A program made the position numbers and the translations under genes. Of a stretch of DNA of 64,000 nucleotides, positions 34,654-44,227 are shown in pieces; positions within the stretch are counted from its first letter, which is position 1, and each line of letters begins with the position of its first letter. The stretch is from G965240365 sp965240365. GTDB taxonomy: Bacteria; Pseudomonadota; Gammaproteobacteria; Eutrophobiales; Eutrophobiaceae. The notes below the pieces were generated by a model. It was not told the DNA's origin. It saw only the letters and a list, made by a program, of their open reading frames with translations, and ran no database searches. Location: contig OZ251218.1 in assembly GCA_965240365.1 (NCBI GenBank), positions 682,001 to 746,000 on the forward strand. Direction: 5' to 3'.

Positions 34654-35295
34654 ATGCCGGACCGTATTACCATCGCCGTCTCAAAAGGGCGCATCTTTGC
34701 CGAGGCCATGCCCCTGCTCGCCAGGCTCGGCATCACGCCGACCGATAACCCGGCAAAGTCGCGCAAACTCATCCTGAACACCAATCAACCCCATATCAGG
34801 CTGCTGATTATCCGCGCGGCGGATGTGCCCACCTATGTCGAGCGGGGGGCGGCGGAACTCGGCATCGCCGGCAAGGACGTGTTGCTGGAATATGAGGGCA
34901 ACGGGCTGTACGAGCCGGTTGATCTCCGCATTGCCGGCTGCCGGATGATGCTGATCGGGCTGAAAGAATCCGATCCCGTCGGTGATCGTCCGCGGGTCGC
35001 CACCAAATATACCAACATCACCCGCAATTACTTTGCCGGGCGCGGACTACAGGTCGAGATCATCAAACTCTACGGTTCCATGGAACTTGCGCCGCTACTG
35101 GGACTGTCTGACTGGATAGTCGATCTGGTCGATACCGGCAACACCGTCAAGGCCAACGGCCTGGTCCCGCTGGCGCCGATCACCGACATCAGCGCCAGAC
35201 TGGTGGTCAACAAGGCGGCCATGAAGATGCAGCCTGGACTGATTAAACCCATTATCGAACAACTCTCTGACATAACAGGTCAACCCAATGCTTAA
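34654..35295 (+). CDS. hisG: ATP phosphoribosyltransferase, short form
   Basis: HisG makes phosphoribosyl-ATP, the first step of histidine synthesis. At 213 residues it is the short form (HisG_S), which lacks the C-terminal regulatory domain and normally needs HisZ. The start ITIAVSKGRIFAEAMPLL, ELGIAGKDVLLEY and DLVDTGNTVKANGL match the catalytic domain. No hisZ is in this window. hisG overlaps hisD by 8 bases. Confidence 0.94.
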   Translation: MPDRITIAVSKGRIFAEAMPLLARLGITPTDNPAKSRKLILNTNQPHIRLLIIRAADVPTYVERGAAELGIAGKDVLLEYEGNGLYEPVDLRIAGCRMMLIGLKESDPVGDRPRVATKYTNITRNYFAGRGLQVEIIKLYGSMELAPLLGLSDWIVDLVDTGNTVKANGLVPLAPITDISARLVVNKAAMKMQPGLIKPIIEQLSDITGQPNA

Positions 35296-36580
35296 ACACC
35301 TGGACACAAACGAGGCCGGTTTCAACGACGCGCTGCAAGCGCTGCTGTCGGCCACGGCCGAGCCGGATCCGGCCGTGATCAACACGGTCAACACCATCAT
35401 CAGGGACGTGCGCGAACGCGGCGAGGCGGCCCTGCTGGAATACACCAACCGCTTTGACCGGCGCGCGGCGACAGTGGAACAACTGGAAATCAGCCAACAG
35501 GAACTGGCCGCCGTGCTCGATCAAATCCCGGCCGAACTGCGCCGGAGTCTGGAGCACGCGGCCAGCCGCATCCGCGACTTCCATCAAAGACAAAAACAGG
35601 CCACCTGGACCTGCGAAGACGCGGAGGGCAATGTGCTGGGGCAGAAGGTCACGCCGCTGGATCGCGTGGGCGTCTATGTGCCGGGCGGCAAGGCGGCCTA
35701 TCCCTCTTCCGTGCTGATGAACGTGATCCCGGCAAGGGTGGCCGGGGTGCCGGAGATCATCATGGCGGTCCCGACCCCCGATGAGGCGCGCAATGAGGCG
35801 GTGCTGGCCGCGGCCGCCATCGCCGGCGCCGACCGGGTGTTCAGTATCGGCGGGGCCCAGGCCATCGCGGCGCTGGCCTATGGCACCGGGCGCGTGCCCA
35901 GGGTGGACAAGATCACCGGCCCCGGCAATATCTATGTCGCAACGGCCAAACGCCAGGTCTTCGGCCAGGTCGGTATTGACATGATCGCCGGCCCCTCGGA
36001 AGTGGTGATTGTCAGCGATGGCAGCGGCGAGCCGGAGTGGGCGGCGATGGACCTCTTCGCCCAGGCCGAGCACGATGAAATGGCCAGCGCGATCCTGATC
36101 TGCACCGACGCCGGTTTTATCCGGGCAACGCAAAGCTGCATCGAACAACGGCTGCCTGAAATGGAACGTGCCGGGATTATCAGGGCCTCTTTAAGCAACA
36201 ACGGCGCCCTGATCAAGGTCAACGACCTGGCCCAGGCGATTGAAGTCGTCAACATCATCGCCCCCGAACATCTGGAACTGGCCGTGACCGAGCCGGACGC
36301 CCTGCTCGATGATATCCGCCATGCCGGCGCCATCTTCATGGGGCGCCACTCGGCCGAATCACTGGGCGATTACTGCGCCGGCCCCAACCATGTCCTGCCG
36401 ACCGGACGCAGCGCCCGTTTCTCCTCGCCGCTCGGGGTCTATGATTTTCAAAAACAATCCTCGATCATCAAATGCCGCGCCGGCGCCGTGGCCGGGATCG
36501 CCGCGACCGCGGCCACCCTGGCCCGGGCCGAAGGTCTGACCGCCCATGCGCGCTCGGCCGAATTGCGCCTGCAACGCTGA
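35288..36580 (+). CDS. hisD: Histidinol dehydrogenase
   Basis: HisD is the zinc- and NAD-dependent enzyme that oxidises histidinol to histidine. The 430-residue protein shows VGVYVPGGKAAYPSSVLMN, the central GPSEVVIV segment, DLFAQAEHDEMASAIL with catalytic glutamate and histidine residues, and the C-terminal ESLGDYCAGPNHVLPT. Length is normal. It overlaps hisG and is followed 10 bases later by hisC. Confidence 0.97.
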   Translation: MLKHLDTNEAGFNDALQALLSATAEPDPAVINTVNTIIRDVRERGEAALLEYTNRFDRRAATVEQLEISQQELAAVLDQIPAELRRSLEHAASRIRDFHQRQKQATWTCEDAEGNVLGQKVTPLDRVGVYVPGGKAAYPSSVLMNVIPARVAGVPEIIMAVPTPDEARNEAVLAAAAIAGADRVFSIGGAQAIAALAYGTGRVPRVDKITGPGNIYVATAKRQVFGQVGIDMIAGPSEVVIVSDGSGEPEWAAMDLFAQAEHDEMASAILICTDAGFIRATQSCIEQRLPEMERAGIIRASLSNNGALIKVNDLAQAIEVVNIIAPEHLELAVTEPDALLDDIRHAGAIFMGRHSAESLGDYCAGPNHVLPTGRSARFSSPLGVYDFQKQSSIIKCRAGAVAGIAATAATLARAEGLTAHARSAELRLQR

Positions 36581-36590
36581 TTACAGCGGG

Positions 36591-37676
36591 ATGCCCGGGA
36601 ATGATCGCATCGGCAGGGTCATCAAGCCCGCCATCCTTGCGGCCGCGGCCTATAAGGTTGCCGATGCGGCGGGCTTCGTCAAGCTGGACGCCATGGAAAA
36701 CCCCTATCCCTGGCCGGCGCCGCTCAAGGCAAAATGGACAGACTGCCTGCTAAAGGCCGAACTCAACCGCTACCCCGACGCCAATGCCGAGGCACTAAGC
36801 CGCGGCGTTCGGGCATTACTCAAGCTGCCCGATAATATCGACCTCCTGTTCGGCAACGGCTCGGATGAACTGATCCAGCTTATCCTGCTGGCCCTGTCCA
36901 GAGAGAACAATGTCGTGATGGCGCCGGAACCCACGTTTGTAATGTACCGCCATACCAGCGCGCTGCTGGAACAGGAATTTGTCGGCATCCCGCTCAATCC
37001 TGATTTTTCATTAAACCTCGCGGCCATGCTGGACGCCATCAGCGCCCGGCAGCCCGCCGTTATCTTCATCGCCCGGCCCAACAACCCGAGCGGCAACGCC
37101 TTTGCGGAAAAGGCCATCCGCGCCATCATAGAGGCCGCGCCCGGACTGGTCGTGATCGATGAGGCCTATCATATCTTTGCCGGGGAAACGCTGCTGCCGC
37201 TGCTGCAACAACACAGGCATGTCCTGTTGATGCGCACACTATCAAAACTCGGACTCGCGGGCCTGCGCCTCGGCCTGCTGCTCGGCCGCCGCGAATGGCT
37301 GTCCGAATTCAACAAACTGCGCCTGCCCTACAATATCGGCACACTAAATCAACTGAGCGCCGGCTTCATGCTGGACAACATCAGCCTGCTCGAACAACAG
37401 GCCGAAACGATCCGCAAAGACCGGGCCGCGCTCTATGCCGCCCTCGGCGAACTGGAAGGGATCGAGGTCTGGCCCAGCCAGGCCAACTTCATACTGTTTC
37501 GCGCGCATACCCGGCCGGCCACCGAAGTCCACCGGGCGCTGCTTGACAGGCACATCCTCATAAAAAAACTGCATGGCGCACACCCCCTGCTGCAAAACTG
37601 TCTGCGGGTCACGGTCGGCACAAAACAGGAAAACCGGCGATTCCTGACCACCCTCAAGGCGATCATGACAGCTTGA
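36591..37676 (+). CDS. hisC: Histidinol-phosphate aminotransferase
   Basis: HisC transfers an amino group from glutamate to imidazole acetol phosphate. It is a PLP fold type I enzyme. LDAMENPYPW, GNGSDELIQLI, RPNNPSGN and the PLP-lysine segment LMRTLSKLGLAGLRLG are all present. ATG 36591 is chosen because it follows the hisD stop by 10 bases and homology begins near there; the frame is open from 36546. It is last in the murA-hisG-hisD-hisC run and is followed by a terminator. Confidence 0.93.
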   Translation: MPGNDRIGRVIKPAILAAAAYKVADAAGFVKLDAMENPYPWPAPLKAKWTDCLLKAELNRYPDANAEALSRGVRALLKLPDNIDLLFGNGSDELIQLILLALSRENNVVMAPEPTFVMYRHTSALLEQEFVGIPLNPDFSLNLAAMLDAISARQPAVIFIARPNNPSGNAFAEKAIRAIIEAAPGLVVIDEAYHIFAGETLLPLLQQHRHVLLMRTLSKLGLAGLRLGLLLGRREWLSEFNKLRLPYNIGTLNQLSAGFMLDNISLLEQQAETIRKDRAALYAALGELEGIEVWPSQANFILFRAHTRPATEVHRALLDRHILIKKLHGAHPLLQNCLRVTVGTKQENRRFLTTLKAIMTA

Positions 37677-37840
37677 TCAAGGCGACAAGGCAAACTACTC
37701 GGCCTGTTGTCCCCCCGTCATTTTTATTCAGAAAACGCGCCTGCCTGCTTCGCTTGCTGTGTGAGGCTGCTGCGTGACACGGGCGCTTTGAGCGTTAACG
37801 CGGGTTCAAAACAAGAAGCCGAACCAGCGACCAAATTATT

Positions 37841-37877
37841 AACGGCAATTCCGAAGCAGGATCATTGCCGTTTTTTT
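37841..37877 (+). terminator. Rho-independent terminator of the his genes
   Basis: A 9-bp perfect stem (AACGGCAAT and ATTGCCGTT) encloses a 14-base loop and runs into seven T residues on the plus strand. It lies 165 bases after hisC and just before the end of the convergent galU. Confidence 0.85.
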
Positions 37878-37912
37878 AGTCCTTTTATCACCCCGCCGCC
37901 ACACTCTGAATT

Positions 37913-38794
37913 TTAACCCGTTTGCAAACTACCTAAATATTCCTTCAATGCTTCCCTAATGCCCTTGTCCTTGAGCGCGTACTGAATCTGGGCCTGCATG
38001 TAGCCCAGCTTGGCGCCGCAGTCGTAGCGGATACCTTCAAATTCGCAGGCATAAACCGGTTCTTTTGCCAGTAACAGGCGGATGGCATCCGTCAGTTGAA
38101 TCTCATTGCCGGAACCGCGCGGCGTTTGCTCCAAACAGCGAAATATTTCGGGACTGAGCACATAACGCCCGACCACGCCCAGCGTCGAGGGCGCCTTTTC
38201 CGGCTCGGGCTTTTCAACGATATCCGTGAGCTTGAACAACCTTTTGCGATCCGTGCCCCGGGCCGCCACCACGCCATATTTCGCCGTATCCTGTCTGGGC
38301 ACATTCTGAACCGCGATCACGCTCTGCCCTTTTTGCTCATACTCATCGACTAATTGCCGGGTCACTCCGCGCTGGCCGTCATCAATCAGGTCATCCGGCA
38401 GCAGCACGGCAAAAGGCGCGTTGCCGACAACCGGTTTCGCGCATAATACGGCATGGCCCAGCCCCAGCGGTTCCGCCTGCCTGATGTAGATACAACTGAC
38501 GTTGGGCGGCACGATATTTCTGATCATGGCCAGCTTCTCCGTCTCGTCTCGCCTGGCAAGTTCCGTCTCCAGCTCGTAGGCTTTGTCGAAATGATCGGTG
38601 ATCGCGCGCTTGGCGCGGCCGGTGATGAACACCAGTTCCGTGATACCGGCCGCCACCGCCTCTTCCGCCGCGTATTGAATGAGCGGCTTATCGACAATCG
38701 GCAACATCTCTTTGGGACTGGCCTTGGTGACCGGCAGAAAGCGCGTGCCCTGGCCGGCCACCGGAAATACGGCCTTGCTGATTTTATTGATCAA
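37913..38794 (-). CDS. galU: UTP--glucose-1-phosphate uridylyltransferase
   Basis: GalU makes UDP-glucose for polysaccharide and LPS synthesis. The 293-residue protein starts with KAVFPVAGQGTRFLPVTKAS, the nucleotide-binding loop. It has KEMLPIVDKPLIQYAAEEA, VLLPDDLI, and VEKPEPEKAPSTLGVVGRY, all typical of bacterial GalU. Its start overlaps the end of the upstream dehydratase gene by 4 bases. It is the last gene of the rfaH-like / wbpM-like / galU unit. Confidence 0.95.
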   Translation of the reverse strand: MINKISKAVFPVAGQGTRFLPVTKASPKEMLPIVDKPLIQYAAEEAVAAGITELVFITGRAKRAITDHFDKAYELETELARRDETEKLAMIRNIVPPNVSCIYIRQAEPLGLGHAVLCAKPVVGNAPFAVLLPDDLIDDGQRGVTRQLVDEYEQKGQSVIAVQNVPRQDTAKYGVVAARGTDRKRLFKLTDIVEKPEPEKAPSTLGVVGRYVLSPEIFRCLEQTPRGSGNEIQLTDAIRLLLAKEPVYACEFEGIRYDCGAKLGYMQAQIQYALKDKGIREALKEYLGSLQTG

Positions 38795-40638
38795 TGTCTG
38801 GCATCCCTGAAGGAGACGACATTGCTCTCATCGCTGTTTGAATACGGCGCCAGTTCTCCCAGCCGGGCCGTCAACACCTCGTCCCGGGCGGAAGCGCTGA
38901 TTTCAATCAAGCTATCGACCTGCTTACTGATCGCGTCATGATCGAGGGCGGGATGTTTTGCGATCAAGATTTTTTTATGGGGGGTGCTTTCGCTGTTTTC
39001 GGAGGTATAAAACAACTCTTCGCGCAGCTTTTCTCCGGCCCTGAGCCCGGTGTAGTCGATTTGTATATCCTCGCCCGGCAGGCGGCCGGAAAGCCGTATC
39101 ATTTGCTCGGCGAGGAAACGGATTTTTACGGGTTCGCCCATGTCCAGCACGAAGATTTCACCGCCCTTGCCCATGACACAGGCCTGCATGATCAACTGGC
39201 TGGCCTCGGTAATAGTCATAAAGTAGCGGGTGATATCGGGATGGGTCACGGTAACCGGCCCGCCCGCCTTGATCTGCTCACGAAACAACGGCACGACGCT
39301 GCCCTCCGAATCGAGCACATTGCCGAAGCGCACGGTCATGTAGCGGGTATTGAATTTTCCGTTTTGTATCTCGGTATAAAGCTCGGCGACGCGCTTGCTG
39401 GCGCCGAGCACATTGGCCGGATTGACCGCCTTGTCGGTTGAAATCAGCACAAATTTCCGCGCCTCATGGCGGCCCGCGGCAATGGCCACATTGCGGGTGC
39501 CGAGGATATTGTTGCGGATGGCCTGATAAGGCTGGCGCTCCAGCACGGGCACATGCTTATAGGCGGCCGCATGAAAGATAATCTGCGGCCGGTAGCGGGC
39601 CAGGATGCGGTCCGTGGCCGCCTCATCGCAGATATTATTGAGCAGAAATTCTGTTTTGCACTCAAATCCGGCCAGGGCCTGTTCGATCCGGTAGAGATTA
39701 TATTCACTGTGGTCGATGACGATCAGCCGGGCCGGGGATAAGGCCGCGATCTGCCGGCACAGTTCAGAGCCGATTGAGCCGCCGCCGCCCGTGACCAGGA
39801 TACATTGCTTGTCCAGCCCGGCGTGTATCGCGGCCAGATCCAGCCGGACCCGCTCGCGGCCGAGCAGGTCATCGATCCGCACCTCGCGCAGGGCGTTGAC
39901 CGAGACCTTGCCGGCGATCATATCCTGAATGCCCGGCAGGGTTCGGATCTCACGGCCGGTCTGTTCGCAGATCTCAACGATGGCCTGCATCTCGGTATTG
40001 GCGGCGGAGGGGATGGCGATGATGATCATATCGACGCCCAGCCGGGCAGAGAGCCGGGGTATGTCCGCTATGGCGCCGGACACTTCCAGGCCGCGGATCT
40101 CGGCGCCGTGCAGGCGGGGGTTGTCATCGACGATGGCGACCGGTTGCAGGCCGCCGGCGCGCAACATATCGCGGATCAGCATCTCGGCGGCGGCCCCCGC
40201 GCCGGCAATGAGCACTCTCTGCCGCCGCCCGCTCCACCCGGTGGAGAGGGCGTGATCCTGCCAGACGCGATAGATCAATCTCGGGCCGCCCAGCAAGAAC
40301 ACCAGCAGCACCGGATACAGCAGAAGCACCGAGCGCGGGATGCCCACCAGCCGGTTCCACAAAAACAGCGCCAGGGTGATGGCGAGGATCCCCGTCAAGG
40401 CGGCCCGCATGATATCCCACAGGGCCGGCAGGCTGCTGAAACGCCACAGGCCCTTGTAAAGACCAAAGCGGACGAAGACGGCGGTCTGGATCAGCAAGAC
40501 CAGGGGCAAGACATAAAGGCTCAGCGGCCAGTTTTCGTAGGGGAATTCCAGATTAAACCTGAGCCACCATGCGCCCTGCCAGACCACGGCCGTCACCAGA
40601 ATGTCATGCAGGATGATGGCGTATTTACGGCTCGGCAT
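38791..40638 (-). CDS. Membrane-bound nucleotide-sugar 4,6-dehydratase (WbpM/CapD family)
   Basis: This 615-residue protein belongs to the WbpM/FlaA1/CapD family, which converts UDP-GlcNAc to a 4-keto-6-deoxy sugar for O-antigen, capsule or glycan synthesis. Four membrane helices lie at residues 10-125. A first Rossmann-like region follows (LIAGAGAAAEMLIRDML). The dehydratase domain starts at LVTGGGGSIGSELCRQI (about residue 283) and continues through FHAAAYKHVPVLE and LISTDKAVNPANVLGASKR. It begins 2 bases after the rfaH-like gene. The exact sugar product cannot be told from sequence. Confidence 0.9.
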   Translation of the reverse strand: MPSRKYAIILHDILVTAVVWQGAWWLRFNLEFPYENWPLSLYVLPLVLLIQTAVFVRFGLYKGLWRFSSLPALWDIMRAALTGILAITLALFLWNRLVGIPRSVLLLYPVLLVFLLGGPRLIYRVWQDHALSTGWSGRRQRVLIAGAGAAAEMLIRDMLRAGGLQPVAIVDDNPRLHGAEIRGLEVSGAIADIPRLSARLGVDMIIIAIPSAANTEMQAIVEICEQTGREIRTLPGIQDMIAGKVSVNALREVRIDDLLGRERVRLDLAAIHAGLDKQCILVTGGGGSIGSELCRQIAALSPARLIVIDHSEYNLYRIEQALAGFECKTEFLLNNICDEAATDRILARYRPQIIFHAAAYKHVPVLERQPYQAIRNNILGTRNVAIAAGRHEARKFVLISTDKAVNPANVLGASKRVAELYTEIQNGKFNTRYMTVRFGNVLDSEGSVVPLFREQIKAGGPVTVTHPDITRYFMTITEASQLIMQACVMGKGGEIFVLDMGEPVKIRFLAEQMIRLSGRLPGEDIQIDYTGLRAGEKLREELFYTSENSESTPHKKILIAKHPALDHDAISKQVDSLIEISASARDEVLTARLGELAPYSNSDESNVVSFRDARH

Positions 40639-40640
40639 GA

Positions 40641-41138
40641 CTACAGACTTTCCACATGCTCCCGCTCCAGTTCGATTTTAAGTGACTTCTCCGCGATCTG
40701 GAGCAACAGCGCGACCCGATCTTTGGCCGCAGGCCGGCAAAAAACGGCCTCATAACCGCTAAAGGGGCCATCGGCAATCCGCACCTTCTGGCCCGGCTCA
40801 AGCGGCTTTGGCGTCAATTCATGCACGCCGTCGTCTGATTCTCTTTGCCTGAGCGTCTTGACCAGTTCGCCCGGTATCCTCGCGGCCTGCATCCCGAAGC
40901 GCACCAGGCCCGAGACGCCTATCGTAGAGCGGATCGGCCCCCAATTATCGGTTTTATCACTGAGCCGGATAAAGAGATAACGCGGAAACAACGGCTCGAT
41001 CACCCGCACCCGGCGCCCGCCGCGCCGACGGTAAACCTTTAACTTTGGCAGATAGACCTCATAATCCTGCCGCTCAAGATGTAGCACGGCCAGATCTTCC
41101 CGCGCCGGCTTGGTATAAACCAGATACCACGCGTTCAT
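40641..41138 (-). CDS. rfaH: NusG-family transcription antiterminator, RfaH-like
   Basis: RfaH is a NusG paralogue that helps RNA polymerase through long surface-polysaccharide operons. The 165-residue protein has an NGN domain (MNAWYLVYTKPAREDLAVLH, then EPLFPRYLFIRL) and a C-terminal KOW-like part (LEPGQKVRIADGPFSGYEAVF). The start is close to the RfaH pattern, but the KOW region is NusG-like, so it may be a specialised NusG of a polysaccharide locus. It heads the operon with the wbpM-like and galU genes. I see no exact ops element nearby. Confidence 0.8.
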   Translation of the reverse strand: MNAWYLVYTKPAREDLAVLHLERQDYEVYLPKLKVYRRRGGRRVRVIEPLFPRYLFIRLSDKTDNWGPIRSTIGVSGLVRFGMQAARIPGELVKTLRQRESDDGVHELTPKPLEPGQKVRIADGPFSGYEAVFCRPAAKDRVALLLQIAEKSLKIELEREHVESL

Positions 41139-41203
41139 ATCCGCGCCCGTGCCATCCTGTCCGGCTGGCGGATACCCCTCGTTCGTTTACTCATATCTGC
41201 CAT
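41135..41203 (-). other. Possible 22-residue leader ORF overlapping the rfaH-like start
   Basis: On the minus strand, ATG 41203 opens a 22-codon frame (MADMSKRTRG..., strongly basic) whose TGA overlaps the ATG of the rfaH-like gene as ATGA. Such an overlap would couple translation. Only reading frame and position support it. Confidence 0.3.
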
Positions 41204-41319
41204 GATCGTTTTGCTAAAAAAACAATACTAACCCCGGCGCGCTTTTAAAGACAGTGCTATTTTCAGGACAATCCGCCTGCCGGGCAGGGGTATTATAGAC
41301 ATACCGCTTGCCGTTTCCG

Positions 41320-41735
41320 TCATTCCAGTCTGCCCGCAGGGTCACCTCACCTAAAATTAAGGGCCTCTTTTAAAATCTGAGTGGGTAATGCAATAATTCT
41401 GGCTTAATTGATGACCAGTACAGAACGGAGACGGCCTGCGGGCAGCAGGTAGGCCAAAATGACAACAGTTTCGTCATTCCAGCGAAAGCTGGAATCCACG
41501 CCTGCCGGAGGCAGGCCTGCCTGCTGCAGGCAGGTAGCGGGGTGGCAGGTAACTCAGCGGGGTCGGTTGGAATGAGGTATTCAGATGGTCATTCCCGCTT
41601 ATGCGGGAATGTATTGTATCAACCACTGGATTCCAGCTTTCGCTGGAATGACGAGGGGGTGTTGTTCCGGCTTTACGTCATTCCGGCCTGCCTGCCGCAG
41701 ACAGGCTCATGCCATTTTCTGCACACTCAATCCAC
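41320..41735. repeat. Dense palindromic repeat cluster
   Basis: This gap holds at least three ATTCC palindromes (about 41475-41500, 41590-41612 and 41630-41655) and a doubled CTGCCGGAGGCAG / CTGCCTGCTGCAGGCAG stretch at 41500-41540. It also holds an inverted copy of the ATTTTAGGTGAGGTGACCCT motif at 41338-41357. No coding frame is convincing. Confidence 0.75.
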
Positions 41736-41834
41736 ATGCGGCTTAATCCACTCGGAACTCAAAAGAGCCAATTAAGGCTCAGGTATCCTGGCCATAGTAT
41801 GATTAATATCGCTCATAATGCGCCTATTACCCCC

Positions 41835-41890
41835 GTTGTCATTCCGGCCTGCCCGCGGCAGGCAGGCGCAGGCCGGAATCCAGGAATGCG
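41835..41890. repeat. Palindromic repeat after the pil ATPase genes
   Basis: A stem of the GTCATTCCGGCCTG type encloses a CGGCAGGCAGG core and closes with CAGGCCGGAATCC. It is a nested form of the common palindrome. Confidence 0.65.
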
Positions 41891-41939
41891 CTGCCGGGGC
41901 GATAAACGCAGTCCGGCGCTCACTGAATCCGCTTTCCCC

Positions 41940-42995
41940 CTACCCGAAGTTAATCTTCGCCTCCAGATTGGTCCTCGAATCGGCATTAGACAAGGCCTCC
42001 TCAAGGCTGATACGTTCCTCCCGGTACATCTGATAGAGGGCCTGGTCAAAGGTCTGCATGCCCTTCTGTCCGCTCTCGCTCATGGCGACCTTGATTTCAT
42101 CGAGGTCGCCCTTGAGGATGAGTTCGGCGATATGCGGGGTGCTGAGCAGGACTTCAAAGGCCGCGCAGCGGTGGCCATCGACGGCCAGCACCAGGCGCGG
42201 GGAGATGACCGCGCGCAGATTCAGCGAGAGGTCCATGAACAACTGCTTATGACGCTCCTGCGGGAACAGATTGATGATACGCTCCATGGCCTGATTGGCG
42301 TTATTGGCATGCAGGGTGGAGATGGCCAGATGGCCGGTGTTGGACAGTTCAATGGCGGCCTGCATGGTCTCCTGGTCGCGGATTTCGCCAATCAGGATGA
42401 CATCCGGGGCCTCCCGGAGCGCGCTTTTCAGGGCATTGGCATAAGAGAGAGTATCCACCCCGATTTCCCGCTGGTTGACGATAGACTTCAGGTTGGGATG
42501 ATTGAACTCAATCGGGTCTTCAATGGTCAGGATATGCCCGCTCAGGTTGGCATTGCGGTGGTTCAACATGGCCGCCAGCGTGGTGGACTTGCCGGAGCCG
42601 GTGGCGCCGACCATGAGAATCAGGCCGCGCTTTAAGAGGATGAGTTCGGACAGCACGGACGGCATGCCCAGCGCCTCGGTGGTCGGGATATGGTCTGGAA
42701 TCAGGCGTAGCACCAGCCCCACCTGGCCGCGCTGACGAAAGACATTGACCCGAAAGCGGCCCTCGTCCTTGAGCGAGATGGCAAAGTCACATTCCATGTG
42801 CTCTTCAAACCGGGCCTGCTGGCGCTCGTTCATAATCGCGTAGGCGGCGTTTTTGGTGAGTTCGCCGCTGAGCATGGTCTTGCCCACGGGCGTGGCCTGG
42901 CCCTCGATCTTAATCTTGACCGGCGAGTTGGCCGTCAGGAAGATGTCCGAGGCCTGCTTCTCAAGCATGAGTTTGAGATAGGGCGTAATATCCAT
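41940..42995 (-). CDS. PilU-like type IV pilus ATPase, second paralogue
   Basis: This 351-residue hexameric ATPase belongs to the PilT/PilU retraction family. It has LMVGATGSGKSTTLAAML (Walker A), the Asp box TIEDPIEF, LIGEIRDQETM (Walker B) and STLHANNANQA (His box). The N-terminus (LKLMLEKQASDIFLTANSPVK) and C-terminus (LEEALSNADSRTNLEAKINF) are PilU-like. It follows another PilU-type gene by 13 bases, so the unit codes for three retraction ATPases instead of the usual two. It may modulate retraction with PilT. Confidence 0.88.
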   Translation of the reverse strand: MDITPYLKLMLEKQASDIFLTANSPVKIKIEGQATPVGKTMLSGELTKNAAYAIMNERQQARFEEHMECDFAISLKDEGRFRVNVFRQRGQVGLVLRLIPDHIPTTEALGMPSVLSELILLKRGLILMVGATGSGKSTTLAAMLNHRNANLSGHILTIEDPIEFNHPNLKSIVNQREIGVDTLSYANALKSALREAPDVILIGEIRDQETMQAAIELSNTGHLAISTLHANNANQAMERIINLFPQERHKQLFMDLSLNLRAVISPRLVLAVDGHRCAAFEVLLSTPHIAELILKGDLDEIKVAMSESGQKGMQTFDQALYQMYREERISLEEALSNADSRTNLEAKINFG

Positions 42996-43008
42996 GTAGA
43001 TACGAGGC

Positions 43009-44175
43009 CTAGCGCAACAGGCCGGACTTGTCCTCGGCCTCTTCCAGGCTCAGATGGTCCAGCCCGGCCAGCTTGTCGCGGCCTTTGGCGGCCTTGCCTT
43101 CGAGCTTGATCTTGAGCCGCAGTTCATTCATGGAATCGGCCGCGCGCAGGGCGTCCTCATAACTGATGTGGTCGGCCTCATAGAGTTCGAACAGGGCCTG
43201 GTCGAAGGTCTTCATGCCGAGTTCATTGGACTTGGCCATGATGCCCTTGATCTCATGGATGTCGCCCTTGAGGATGAGGTCGGAGATGAGCGGCGAATTG
43301 AGCAGGACTTCGATGGCGGCCACGCGGCCCTCGCCGTTGACGGTCTTCAGGAGGCGCTGGGAGATGATGGCCTTGAGGTTCAGCGAGAGGTCCATGAGCA
43401 GGTGGGGCTTGCGCTCCTCGGGGAAGAAGTTGGTGACGCGCTCCAGGGCCTGATTGGCGCTGTTGGCGTGCAGGGTGGCCATGGCCAGGTGGCCGGTTTC
43501 GGCGAAGGCGAGGCCGAACTCCATGGTCTCGCGGTCGCGGATTTCGCCCAAGAGCACCACGTCCGGGGCCTGGCGGAAGGCGTTTTTGAGGGCGATGTCC
43601 CAGTCCTCGGTATCGATGCCGACCTCGCGCTGCATAATCACGCAGTTCTTATGCGGGTGCACGAATTCAATCGGGTCTTCAATGGTGATGATATGCCCGT
43701 GGCTGTGGGCGTTGCGGTGGTCCAGCATGGCCGCGATCGAAGAGGTCTTGCCCGCGCCCGTGCCGCCGACCACGATGACCAGCCCGTTCTTGCTCATCAC
43801 CACGTCCTTCAAGACCGGCGGCAGGCCCAACTGGTCGATGGTCGGGATCTCGGTCTCCAGCACCCGCATGACCAGCCCGCAGGCCCCCTGCTGGATAAAG
43901 GCATTGCAGCGAAAGCGCCCAATCCCGAGCGGCGCGACCGCGAAGTTGCACTCCTTGGTGGCCTCGTATTCCTTCAACTGCTTGTCGTTCATGACCGCAT
44001 ACACCAGCGCCTCCGTGTTCTCGCCCGTGAGCGCGGTGTCCGAGACCGGCCGGATATGACCGTCAATCTTCATGGCCGGCGGCAGCCCCACGGTCAAAAA
44101 CAGGTCTGAGCCCTGCTTCTCCATCAGGAGCTTCAGCAGGTCCCGCATCATCTTTATCGCCTGTTCCCGTTGCAT
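43009..44175 (-). CDS. pilU: Type IV pilus retraction ATPase PilU
   Basis: PilU is the accessory retraction motor that works with PilT. The 388-residue protein shows LVIVVGGTGAGKTSSIAAML (Walker A), TIEDPIEFVH, LLGEIRDRETM and ATLHANSANQAL. It has the PilU-type C-terminus (SYEDALRAADSMNELRLKIK) followed by an acidic tail. The N-terminus MEKQGSDLFLTVGLPPAMKI is typical. It lies 52 bases after pilT. Confidence 0.92.
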   Translation of the reverse strand: MQREQAIKMMRDLLKLLMEKQGSDLFLTVGLPPAMKIDGHIRPVSDTALTGENTEALVYAVMNDKQLKEYEATKECNFAVAPLGIGRFRCNAFIQQGACGLVMRVLETEIPTIDQLGLPPVLKDVVMSKNGLVIVVGGTGAGKTSSIAAMLDHRNAHSHGHIITIEDPIEFVHPHKNCVIMQREVGIDTEDWDIALKNAFRQAPDVVLLGEIRDRETMEFGLAFAETGHLAMATLHANSANQALERVTNFFPEERKPHLLMDLSLNLKAIISQRLLKTVNGEGRVAAIEVLLNSPLISDLILKGDIHEIKGIMAKSNELGMKTFDQALFELYEADHISYEDALRAADSMNELRLKIKLEGKAAKGRDKLAGLDHLSLEEAEDKSGLLR

Positions 44176-44227
44176 GGCTTCCCCAAAGGCGGCCCGCCGC
44201 CGCCCCCGGCCCTATCTAACCCCGACC

